A stretch of DNA of 55,391 bases from Gonium pectorale (lineage: Eukaryota; Chlorophyta; Chlorophyceae; Chlamydomonadales; Volvocaceae), in contig LSYV01000010.1 of the NCBI GenBank assembly GCA_001584585.1, positions 2,563,791-2,619,181 of the forward strand. The letters run 5' to 3'. Every line of letters starts with the position of its first letter. The stretch's first letter is position 1. Made by a program: the position numbers and the translations under genes. Under the pieces are notes generated by a model. It saw only the letters and a list, made by a program, of their open reading frames with translations, was not told where the DNA came from and ran no database searches. Positions 11,600 through 22,495 of the stretch are shown here, piece after piece.

Positions 11600-13587
11600 C
11601 CGGATAGTTTACGATTCCAGAGCCAAGCGTACCTATGCAATCACAACAGCAACGATTGCTGAGTGGATGTCGTAGCCCCCGGGTGCCATCCGTTGATGGC
11701 CCCAGCATTATGGCTGCAGGTCTCACTTACGCCGCGCTGTTATGGAATCGGTCTTACCTACTATGCGTACGGTATTGCAGCTATTATGGTAGGCCTCTTT
11801 CCAGTTGAAGCCATACATCTCAGCCAGTGTAATCAGGGCTGGTCGTTTCCCGATCAAGCAATTGATTCGTCCGTGCGCCTTAGTTCCCCGGCAATTGTCA
11901 CGATGAGCCGTTTGCTGTCGGTGTTGTCCCCGCTGACTGCATTTCGACTTTGTCGACGGTTCCATCTCGTAATCATGGAATCGCATTGCGTGCTTGGTTT
12001 TGACAACCAATGTTACCGATGGCGCCCGCGCGTACGTGCATGATTACCTTGCCGTCTTGAGGTTTCATCGCAGCAGCACTGCCCACGTGGAATGCCAAGT
12101 TGAACTTGATCTGTCCAATCTGGATTCTGTCTAAAACAATTGGGCCCGCGGCCCTTGAGGTTGTACAACAGTTGAACGGGGTGCCTGCGCCCGTCAGGCC
12201 ACAAAACTACGTTAGGTCTTGATGATTGCTCGTGCGTTTCTTCACGTCGTTTTGCGTCGGGCAAACAGTCGATGCCATGGCGGTCATTACTGTCTTGTGG
12301 CGCTGCCCTTCAGTCAGTTGGCCTGGCCTTGGTTCCCGATCAAGAACGATCATTTCCTTCAGGTTAGCGCTCCTCTTGAATGCCTTTCCATACGGGCATT
12401 CACGATGTGCAAGACCGCGCATATATGGCTGGGCGCGTGGTAAGGAAGTAGGCTGGCCCGATGAAGAGCGTGTCACCAGCGCAGCGGCGGACGCGTAGCG
12501 GCGCAAGCGTGCTGGTTTGCGCCAGTGTGGTGGCAGGTGCGCAGGTCCACCTGCAGGCGTCACCTGTGCGTGTTTCTAGTGAACGGCCATCTGATATGGC
12601 CAGAGAGCGCTTAGGCCGGAATGTGGTAGGTTTGTTTAGGTGGCTTGAACGGCGAGGGCTCTGGATCCGCTCGCATGGGTGGGGTTGTGGGAAATTAGGC
12701 GGTGCGTTTGAAGAGGCCAATCCGTACAGAGTGGACGGGGAGCGGATGGGAAGCGCGGTACCATGGTCAACATACTCCACGTCTAGTGGCGTGCGTTCGT
12801 GGATTCGGGTGTGGCAGGCTCATGAGTGGGCCCTGGTTGCGGTAGGACGGGATGAGGTTCATGAAGACGACGGTTCGTCCGTAGCTTTCGGCGGCGGATT
12901 CTCCAGACTGTTGAATGCAGGGCTGGCGGACTTTGGTGCATTGGCGGTGTGTGTTGCTTGCATGGTCAGGATCCGGCCGCCACAACCACACGCGCAACGG
13001 ATGCACCGGTAGCCATCGAAGATACAAGCAAGGAGTAAACCAAACTGAATGGCACGGTGATCAGGCCCTGATGTGGATAGGAACGAGAGCACAACCGCGA
13101 ACGGTGCGAACGGTACTGGCTTAGAATGGTCGCAGTGTACTCAAAATATGGTCGCACAGCCGACAGAAGACGGATGCAGTGCCCGGACCTGCGGTTGACC
13201 GCGCCATGTCCGCAGGCTAAGCGTACAAAGGCGTAAGGCCTCCACACTGCAACGCTGACAGCGCCGAGAACAACCCCAGCGCTTGGTAACGGCTGCGCAA
13301 TCACCATACACAAGCAGGCTCAACAGCAAGATATATAGATGCAGCGCACGCCAGCTCTTACCAGACACGGCGTGCCAAACCCAGGGACACCCGGTGGGGT
13401 AACTGACCCCATGGAACGTACTGCACAGGTACTGCATCACGAAACCTATTATTTCTCAAAAACTTTGCTGCAAAGCTCTTGCTTCTTAGTGATCAGTGGC
13501 GCAAATACATTCCAAGGCCCCCAACGCGCCCCGAGGCGCCCCGGCTCCCTCTCTCCTCGTTTAACCCCGCCATCTGTGTCCTTCCCG
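11600..13587. other. Intergenic region downstream of gene A
   Basis: This is the 3' flank of gene A. No gene is supported: frames are short or antisense-like, and none resembles the paralogues or other proteins here. The first roughly 100 bases resemble the 3' flank of gene B weakly (a shared GTTGATGGCCCC), consistent with a duplicated unit. A candidate poly(A) signal is listed separately. Confidence 0.5.
11828..11832 (+). terminator. Candidate poly(A) signal TGTAA for gene A
   Basis: TGTAA lies about 220 bases after the gene A stop. TGTAA is the usual nuclear polyadenylation signal in volvocine green algae. The assignment rests on position only. Confidence 0.4.
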
Positions 13588-13900
13588 GGCGCTCCTGGAA
13601 AGCGCCCCTCAGCTCGTCGGTGATGCCGGCTACAAGCAAGACGTGTACGCGCAGGCACGTCATGCCCTAGATAGGGAGCTGAAGTGCCGACTGCCGGACA
13701 TCCCTCGGACGGACCATGCGCCGGGCACCACGGGAGTGAGTTCAAAAGCAGAAGACGCGACGTCACTTTCATTGGTACCGTTGATGTCGTCAGTGCCAAG
13801 GGACCTGCTTGTTTGGCCGAAGTGCATCTCACAGGGCATCGGCACGAGCTTGCAGAGGGGTCTGCTGCTTCTGCCTCCTGAGAACGCCCCGATATGAAGG
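13588..13900 (+). pseudogene. Decayed copy of the last kinase exon
   Basis: This stretch aligns along its length with exon 11 of the four kinase genes. Recognisable parts are GGCTACAAGCAAGACGTGTA at 13628-13647, then the equivalent of the ELxCxLP segment, then VPRDLLVWP matching VPTELLAWP of gene B, then a degraded RCLQEQP region. The acceptor is lost (CCCGG instead of CCCAG). The APEL codons are altered, small deletions are present, and no flanking kinase exons are recognisable. It is therefore a non-functional relic, left by loss of a fifth gene copy or by an unequal exchange between A and B. Confidence 0.75.
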
Positions 13901-13947
13901 AATTTTGCGCATGCATGGAAGGATTGCCGATGTCAACAAGTGGTCAT

Positions 13948-14072
13948 TCAATCTCCCCTGCTCTCCCCGCTTGGTTGTCCATGCTCGCGTGCCACCGCAA
14001 GATGTCGCCGTGCTCTCCTCTGATCTCCCCACATGGTTCTCCGTGCTCGCGTGCCACCGCAAGGTATCCCTA
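13948..14072 (+). repeat. Imperfect 62-bp tandem duplication
   Basis: Two adjacent units with a period of about 62 bases share GTGCTCGCGTGCCACCGCAA-like sequence (second unit from about 14034; the first has ATGCTCGC at the same place). Flanking CTCC/CTCCCC-rich sequence is also duplicated. It is intergenic between the kinase relic and gene B. Confidence 0.6.
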
Positions 14073-14444
14073 TCACTCTCTGTCAGGAAAGAGCACGGCC
14101 TGGGTGGCACAGTGTATGCGGTCAGAACTTGGATGAGCAATGGGGAGCCACGCACGTTTGAGGTTGGACACTGTTGGACTTATGTCATGACCACGTAAAC
14201 CAAGTAAGTTTGCGCAAAATGTATTGTCATCGTTGTGCGGAGCCTTCCGCCGTGTCACGGCAGGCACGGCAGGCTCTCACTAGTCACTACTACCTATAAT
14301 CTCAATTACAAGTAAGCAATTATATGATGTTGTACCAACGTTTTAGGTCATCAATCTGCCTTGACGTAGAAGCCGTCCGCTCTGCTTATGACCCTAAAAC
14401 CCAATATCAACATGACCAGTATCTGTATTTCATTTGTTAAATGA
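14073..14444. other. Upstream region of gene B
   Basis: Non-coding. The part from about 14280 to 14440 is AT-rich compared with the rest of the window, like the stretch upstream of gene A, and is the likely promoter and 5' leader region. I could not assign a convincing TATA box or repeated motif. Confidence 0.4.
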
Positions 14445-17400
14445 ATGTTGCAAGGCTCAGCGCGCCATGCGAACCGGTTCCCGCCACTTGCGTTCTCACT
14501 GGTTCTCTTCGTCTCGACGTTCCTCCAGCATAATTGCAGCGCACTTACCTTCACAAACCTTACGGCTCACGCTTTGTTGGACGAACTTTGCCTGTCAGAC
14601 GTATCGGCTGACCTCGCGTGCACCATACCCGCCGGGCGCCTGGTGCTGCGGCCCGGCGGGGTCCCCGCCGCGTCGCTGGATGGCTACGGTAATGTGTCGA
14701 TTTTCGGCGAGCCGGGTGCGATGCTGGACCTGTCCAACACCACCGCCCCGCTCATGAGCCTGGGCGCCAACACCACGCTGGCGCTGCGGGGGCTGCGGCT
14801 GCAAGGTAAGGAGGGGCATTGGCGCATTGTAATATCTTTGGGGCTCGGGGTTTGAGGAATCGACATTGCCTAAGTTTGGCCCCTCTCCGCCCTGGGACCG
14901 CTCAGCCGTTTTGCCCTCCGCCCCCTGTATCGCGGCTATGTTGGTTCGGTGCCAAGAAATGCTTCAATGTCCCAGCACTGTATGTTTCCCCGCTGCAGGC
15001 GTCATGCTAGCGCTTCCCACCCCGCCGTCCAGACAGCTTCAGCCCGCACAGCTGCTGCAGCTCCGAGCCATCCAGCTGCGGGCGCCGGGCGCCATGCTTG
15101 TGTTGCGGGACGTAGCAATCAGCACCCCCTCCTGTGGGGAGCTGTCTCTGCACCAGGCCCTGCTGTGCGGCTCCGCGCCCTCGCCCCACTTCATCGTCAC
15201 GCCCGGCTTCCTGTGGCTGTCGCACTGGAGCACATCCGCCCTGGAGGCCCGTAACGTCACCGTGACGTGCAGCGGCCCCGTCGAGCCCCACCCCTGCGTG
15301 TCGGTGGTGGCTACCAGCGGCCAGGACGTGGTCAACGCACTGGCGCTGCTGCAGACGCCGAGCTACCCGCTGGCTGTGATGTACATCTACATCGCCAACG
15401 ACATAACGCTGGCGGGGACTGCTGTACCAGTCTGCGGCAGAGCCGTGGAGGCGGCCGGGTCGTCAATACCAGCAGCAGCATGCACCCGTGTGGCCCTGGG
15501 CGCTAACGCAAGCACTGCTGGCGGCAGCCAAGGGTGTGCCGTCCCCATCCGCAGCCCGATTCGACAAGCCATCCCTGTCACCCTAAGCCGCATGGTGATC
15601 ACCGGCGGAAGTATGCTGCCGCCTCAACTTGCCAGTGCCCTCGGAGGCGGCGCCGGGGGGGCCTCTGGAGCGGATGCTGTCGCCAAGAGTGTTGGCAGTG
15701 GCAGCAACGGTGGCATGGAGCAACCCGCTGTCCTGTTAGACACTGGTGGTGTGGCCGCACTGATCGATATCAGATCTGGCACCATTGGGCGTCTGGAGAT
15801 TTACAACCTGACGCTGACCGGCCTGTCTCTGGGTCTCCCTCAGCGCTATCCGCTTGGCTTCCTTCGCGGCCTGCTCGCGTGAGTGCGTGGCGCCGTGACC
15901 GTCACACCGCCTTCGTACGCATGGGGTTCGTTGTGTTGCGTGGAGCCAGCGAACATTGCACGCGGCGTTGAGTGGGGCCTTGCCAGGCCTTGCAGGCATG
16001 CCGGCACACTCGTATGTGCCGGCATGCCTGCATAGATGAAAAACATGCTGGGTGGCTCGCGTTCCTATACCGTCCACATCCATTCCGGTCCTGATGAGAT
16101 GCGTCTCCAAATGCGCCTGTGACGGTCGTCATCGGAGCACCTTCTCGTGTGTGTCGTACCACTGCTGTATGTCTGACACAGGAGCCCCCAATCCTCGCAG
16201 TGATTGATGCAGCCCCGCCCCTGCCATCGGAGCGGCCGTGTCGGTCGGTGACTGACGGCCCTGTGCCCATTACCACATCCCGATCTTCCATCCGCTCAGG
16301 ATTGTGTTAGTGCAAACCCCTAGAGTGGGCGCAGATGGGGACCGGCTGCTGGTGGAGGGCGCTCAGCTAATCCTGGACCCGCACGAGGTGGCCTTCTGGG
16401 CGGCCCTTAAACATGCGGATTCGACCTTCTGGAGGGCCAGAGCCCCCCCGCCATCGCCGCCTGCACCTGCCGATCGGCAGGACGACATGCCCGTGTCACG
16501 AGGGCCTTCAACCTTGCCGTCGAGCGGCTCCACGGGGAGGCTACAAGACCAGGCTGCAGGCGGCAGCGAGGGTGTGCAGCTATGTGCGCAGCTGGCCTTG
16601 ATACACAGACCGTTCAACGCTGTGGAGGGCCGCCAGGTAGGCTTACTCTCCTGCTGGTTCCCTGTTCCGTTGAGTCGCGGACTTTTGAGTCCTTTCCTCG
16701 CATGTGTAGACGCCAGACGTGCAGGGCCGGGAGGGAGACGTGCACAGTGAAACCTCTCCCTCAGTCGGTATTTGCAGCGCGAGGATTCCGCACGTGCAGG
16801 TCCGCATGTATGATCGTGTGCTGCAACTAACGCAGTGCTTCCTTGACAAACACGGCATCGCTCTTCTTTCCTGACCCTTCGCAGGTCGCTGCGGGTGTTG
16901 CCGGCGCTCCGGGGGCTTTTCTGCTCACCCACTTTGCGTCGGGCAGTGACGTCATGCGCTATCGCAACGTCTTGCTCATCCCGTCATTCACCCAGTATAA
17001 CCCGCCGTCATGCCAGTTCCCGCTCTGGCCCGGCTGCAAGCAAGCGAGCAATTGCCTGCCAAGTAACAGCACTGGAACAGCAGCAGCAGCAATGATGGCG
17101 ACGCCAGTGGCACCGATGGCAAGGGCGCCCTCACCAGCGTCCGCCGGGGGCGGCAAATCGGGTGTCCCTAGCCCCATTGTCGCTGACATCAGCAGCCCGT
17201 CAGAGCCTGTGATGCCCTACGTCTGCCGGCTCAGGCCAGAGGGCGCTCCTGATTCCGACGAGATACCTCTTGATGTCATCATGGGCTATGACGGCAGAGT
17301 ATCTCCGAAGAATTTTGGAAGCCTCAGGTTGGTACGAGCGCAGACATGGGGATGCAGGAGGGCACGATTGATCGCCGTCCATGACAGGCAGTTGCCATTG

Positions 17401-20400
17401 CCTCTCTGCGCCTTGTGTGACAGCTAACCGGGAGTGTGTGTGCTGCCGCATTCTAATGCAGAGGCGTATTCTTCTCGCCCTTTCAGTACGAAGAGCCTCC
17501 GCGTCTGATCGTCAGAGCTGATGCCTCCCTGGCGGACGCAGAGTTGGACTGGAGGGACAACTTTAGCAATGTGCAGGTAAAGAAGCCTCACATCTGCCTC
17601 ACATCTGTATAGCACCGGTAGACTTGAGGGGATTAGCACCCCTTCGTGTACTGTTGTACTGGGTTTGCTATCTACTATGGCTCGTGACTATGGCTCGTGA
17701 GGACACCCGCCTTTAGGCGGATGTAACATAACATAACTACTGTGCATCAGTCAGTCTTTCCTCCGTGCCTGGTGTCTGTCCCCACGATAGGGCGTCGTCT
17801 CACAGCCTGCTACCATCCTGGGCGACCCGGCCGGTCCCCGCCTGCTCAACCTTAGCGCCCGCCCCGCGCTTGTCAGCCTGCGCTCGCCGCTCGCCTCATT
17901 AACGCTGCGGGACCTGGTGCTGGTGGAGCTGCCCCCCGCGGGGCTGCACCCGGAGGCAGTGCGGATCCTGCAGGGCAAGCCAACGCCCAGCCCGCCGCCT
18001 CCACCTCCCGAGACGTCCCCGCGTAGAGGACCTCCCAAGGCAGACACGCCTGGCTTGGACCCCACGGGCGGCCTGCCACCCGGCCTCACTAACTTCACAT
18101 CCTGCCTCTGGACACTGGACTTTGACCGCTCGGCAAATGTCACGTCGCCATCGCCAACGGACTCAGGCTGTGCGCGGCCGCCACCTCCACCAGCTCCAGA
18201 CCAAGTTTGGTGGCCCTTGTACCTGGAGGATGCCACCCGACCCGCGGGTCTGCCCCGGGCCTTCCTAGACGGCGTGGTGCTGTTGGTGCCGCAGCAGGAG
18301 CTGTTGCTCCTGGCGTGGGTGGCGGCGCACAACAGCACAGCAATCGTGACCGACCCGTGGGTCGCTCAGGAGCTGGAGGTCATGGCGCGGGGCTCGGAGC
18401 TGCTGCGGCCGGACCTGGTGAGAGCCGAGCTGGCAGAAGGAGTGAATGCCGCTGCGGATTCCACCGCTGCAGCGTCTGTACAGTCGTCCCGACTCTCCAG
18501 CATCACCTTCGGGCGGTTTTGCTGGTGCGGCCTCCAGGGCCGCAACCTGACAATTGCTTGGCAGCTGCCGTATGAGGCGGCAGCGCCTTATCTCGCCGCA
18601 GCTTCTCATGCATGGCTGCAACTTCCTGTCGACTGGCATCTAGCTGACAGAATTCTGCCCAGCCCCATATTGGACAGTCGGCCCCCACCCGGGGGTCCTG
18701 GCTACCCAGGCAACAGTTCCCAAGGCAAAGGTGAAGGCGACGTGGAGGGGTCCAAGGCTGTGGCGGCGCCAGAGCGGCGCTCGGCATTCAACGCTGGGCT
18801 CCTGGCGGTGCCCTGCGCCCTGGCGATGTTGGCGGTGTTCGTTGCCGCCATTGCTCTCCTACGCCGGCAAAAGCTGTTGCCTCCTTCTTGGCTGAAGGCG
18901 CAAGTGTGTGATGCGGGCGCAGCTGACCACGGCTCCGCACGAGGCTTGTGCGGGGCCGGCGACGAACTCACGTCCTTGCCCGTGCAGTGCCGCGGCACGG
19001 GCGGCCCGCATTCGGTTTCGGACTCCGAGGCAACGCATTCGACCGGGTATGCCAGCGGTCTGCAATCGGGGCGCTCGACAATGCGCTCAACACCTGTTAA
19101 GGCGCTCGCTGGCTTCTTCGCGCGCATCCAACATCTGCAGGTGAGGTGCGCCACGGGGGGAAAGCGCCTTGTGTTGGCAGTCCCCCAGCTGCGGTGGTCG
19201 TACCGTACCGCACAGGCGGCCCAGAATGGATGCGAACCATCCATCCCCTAACATTAGGCACCTTGGGCAATAGGACGTTGGGCATTGACACCAAACTGCA
19301 CCGCGGTGCACGTTTGCTACTAGCTGAACGGCACGATGTACCGCAGACGGTATCTGGGTCACAATCACGTCCTGCGCTTTGCGCCAGGCGCAGCACCTCT
19401 TCATGCAGCGTACCTCGCCCTCGCCGGCCGAGTCACCAGCCTTTCCTCCGTTCGCAAGCACTGCTTCCCGACCTACAGCTCTTCGTGGGCTCCAACTCGG
19501 TTGCTGTCTGTAGGGGTTCTTGGGCGAGGAGGAGCGGTGCACGCCGCCGTCGCACGTCCGGTGCGAGCTACGGTCTGCTGACTCCCACGTGGCCGCGGAG
19601 CGCGTCTCGCCGGACCGAGCCAGAGATGCCAGCAGCCAGGGGACTGTATCTTGCGGCAGCACATGTGCGCCTGTACTGGAAGCTTGCCAAGACGCACATG
19701 TGGTGCCCGCACTGGTGCTTCTGGGAGAGCTGGGACGGGGTGCCCAGGTATGTATGGAAGTATGTGCACTTTGTTCGGTGGTTTTTTTCGTAGGTAGGGC
19801 GATACTGACCGGGCTGGATAGGGCTCTGCCGCGTCAGTGTGCCGCGCTGCTTGGTGTAGTCGCAGTATGTTACTGCTGCTAGCCACTGGGATGAGGTGGA
19901 CGGTACGCGCAGTTGCGCGGGCCGATACACAGAGACATGGCTGGCAGCGATCTGCATGCCGCAGCAGCAGCGGTCGGCACGTGCGCGGTCCCACGGCTTG
20001 CAAGTTGTTGCTTTCCACGGGTTCCTTGCTTCCTTCCATCTGCAGGGCGTGGTCTACGCAGGGCGTTGGCGTGGCCTGGACGTGGCGGTCAAGAGCATCC
20101 TGCTGCGGGCGTTTCCAACGGTGCGGCCGCGTTTCGTTCGGCTGCAGGAATCAGGGTGCGGGAGGGGGTTCCTAGTTGCAGTGCGGCAGCTCTTCGGGTG
20201 GGCGACTACCCTGCTGGTGCGTGTGACTGCCTTCATTGCCAGACCTGTGACGGCTCCCTCGTTCAACCTTCTACACCATGCACAACGCCGTTCTTGTGTA
20301 GCTGCCTTACACATGGTGGTTAGGGAGCATGCCTCGGGAAGCGCACGTTCAGGGAATCACAAACACAGCATGCAACGGACTGCAAGCTGAGCAGCCCACT

Positions 20401-22495
20401 TTGTCTACCGATGCACGGAAACGAAGGACTTACTCCTGACCTTCCGCACCCAACCCAGGACACCACATCGGCCCCCACTGACCCACGGGTCGCAAACGCC
20501 GCGCACCGGGCGCTCCAAGAGGCGGCCATTGCCGTCAGCCTGTCACACCCCAACATCGCTGTGTGCTACTCCTACCAGCTCACGCCCCTGCACGAAGACA
20601 GCCTTTCAGATCGATCCGCCTCGTCGTTTGGCTCCAGGGCCACGGTCAGCGGGAGCAAGCCAGGCGAAAGCAGCGGCTCCGGTGCGGCTGGCCCGCGGGT
20701 CGTTTCTGGCATCGTGCGGGCTGCTCCGGAGCCCGATGCATGGCGGCTGACTCTGGTAATGGAGCGCTGCAACGCGGGATCCCTCCGCGCCTTCCTCGGC
20801 TCGTGCGGGGCACAGGCGCTGTTGGTCACAGACGCTGACGAAGCAGCGCTCACTGTGCCCGAGCCTGGTAGCGGCGTGCTTCCGCACCCAGCCAAAGCCA
20901 GGGGGCAGCGAGAGGTACAGCTTCCGGCTGATGTCACCGCTGCAGGGCAGGAGTCTGGCGACTCGCGGGTGCATCCGGCAGGCAAGGCGCCCCCGGTCCC
21001 GCTGTCCCCTCCGGCGGCTGCAGCCGACAACCTCGACCCGGCGCGGCTACACTTGTTTCGCCGGCCCCCGCCAGGCGTCCTCGTTCGCCTTGCGCTCCAC
21101 GTGGCTCGTGGCCTGGCTTTCCTCCACTCCCGTGGCGTGGTGCACGGCGACCTCAGCAGCTCCAACGTGCTGTTGCACATCCCGCCCGCGCGGGTCCGGG
21201 GCGCGAGCTCGCAGCGACCCCAGGAGGCGCAGCAGCCGCCCCCACCGATAGCTGCCTTTGCAGCCCCAGCCTGCGATGGGTCGGTGCGGTCGCCGCTGCG
21301 GTTGAACCTTAAATCGAACTCGTCACTGCCGCTTGCGAGCAGCTCCGGTTTCTCTCTGCTCTCAGCATCTGCCAGCTCTAACCGATCGAACACGATGTTG
21401 GGTTTGGAGCCAGCGGGCCGGCCCCTGCCAGACGCCGATATCGGCGCTGCTGCCGAGCAACGTTCGAGGACTGCGCGTGGCCAGGCCACAGCCCCAGCAC
21501 GGGTTCGGAATGGCCCTCAGCAGCTGAGGCCCGGCGCTCCAGAGCTGCAGGCAAGCATGACACCGTTAGCTTGGGTTGCGTGTCCCCCCCGCGCGGCCTC
21601 TGCTCTGCCAGTCCAGCCTGTCTGGAACATCCAAACTGCTGCAGTATTTGATGACGTGGTCTGAATTGGGTGCCGACAGCAAGTTATTATTGCTCTTCTC
21701 CTTTTTGAATGCGTGCAGGGCCGAATAGAAGAGCCCAAGGAGAGGGGCACCGGCGGCACTCACCCGGACGCGCTGTCACAGCCGCACATGCGGCGCCTGA
21801 CCGCCAAGCTGTGCGACTTCGGGCTGTCGCACCGGTTGCGCGGCGGGGGCCCAGACGGCGACCTGACGCACGTCACCGGGCCGCAGAGGTGAGGGCAGAG
21901 CCAAGGGCCAGGTTGGGCGTAAGGCCGGCGTTAGGCCCGCGTGTGTTATGTACATTAAGATTGCTGGTGAACTTCGTCGGAGTTGGGTCCGGTTGGCCTC
22001 AATGGCCTCGGGCTGTTAAGGACGAGTAGGCAGGTGATCTTGGACAGGGGCCGTTCTACTTGAGGAAGCATCAAGGAGGGAAGAGCCCGGGTTTGACGTG
22101 CAACCCCATGTGTGGCACAAACGGTCCCCGCCCCCCGTACCTCCCTCCCTTACAGGCGCTCCTCCCTGTACAGCGCCCCCGAGCTGGTGCAGTACGGCCA
22201 CAGCGGCTACAAGCAGGACGTGTACGCGTACGGCGTGCTGCTGTGGGAGCTGGCGTGCGGGCTGCCGCTGCCGGACCTGTTGGACGGACCCATGGGTCGG
22301 CCGGCGCGGGAGTGGCTGCGGGGCCAGGCGGCGCCGGGAGCGGTTGTTAGGGCGGTGCCGACGGAGCTGCTTGCCTGGCCCGAGGGCACCCCATGGGGAA
22401 TCCGTGAGCTGGCGGAGAGGTGCCTCCAGGAGCAGCCGACAGAACGGCCCGACGCCAGGGAGATGCGCAGGATACTCGAACGGATGACGGGATAG
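14445..22495 (+). CDS. Receptor-like TKL-type protein kinase B (intact)
   Basis: Exons: 14445-14805, 14999-15878, 16300-16636, 16885-17327, 17462-17576, 17791-19140, 19514-19747, 20046-20120, 20459-21550, 21719-21888, 22156-22495 (1798 aa), all in phase. The ATG at 14445 starts a long N-region and hydrophobic signal sequence (FPPLAFSLVLFVSTFLQ). Ectodomain residues to about 1040 carry N-glycosylation sites, CQFPLWPGC and CRLRPEG. The transmembrane helix is at about 1045-1070 (ALAMLAVFVAAIALL). Kinase from about 1228: GRGAQGVVY, Lys of VAVK at about 1256, HP-N-I segment after the C helix, hinge LVMERCN, HGDLSSSN with Asp at about 1496, and DFG Asp at about 1662. Then SAPELVQYGHSGY, DVYAYGVLLWEL and CLQEQPTERP. 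About 166 residues separate the two aspartates instead of roughly 18. The intron after exon 9 is GC-AG, as in A. All catalytic residues are present, so activity is expected; the ligand and substrate are unknown. Confidence 0.88.

Noticed and set aside
20572..21489. 305-codon open frame on the - strand
   Set aside because: It lies wholly antisense to exon 9 of gene B, with no domain of its own.
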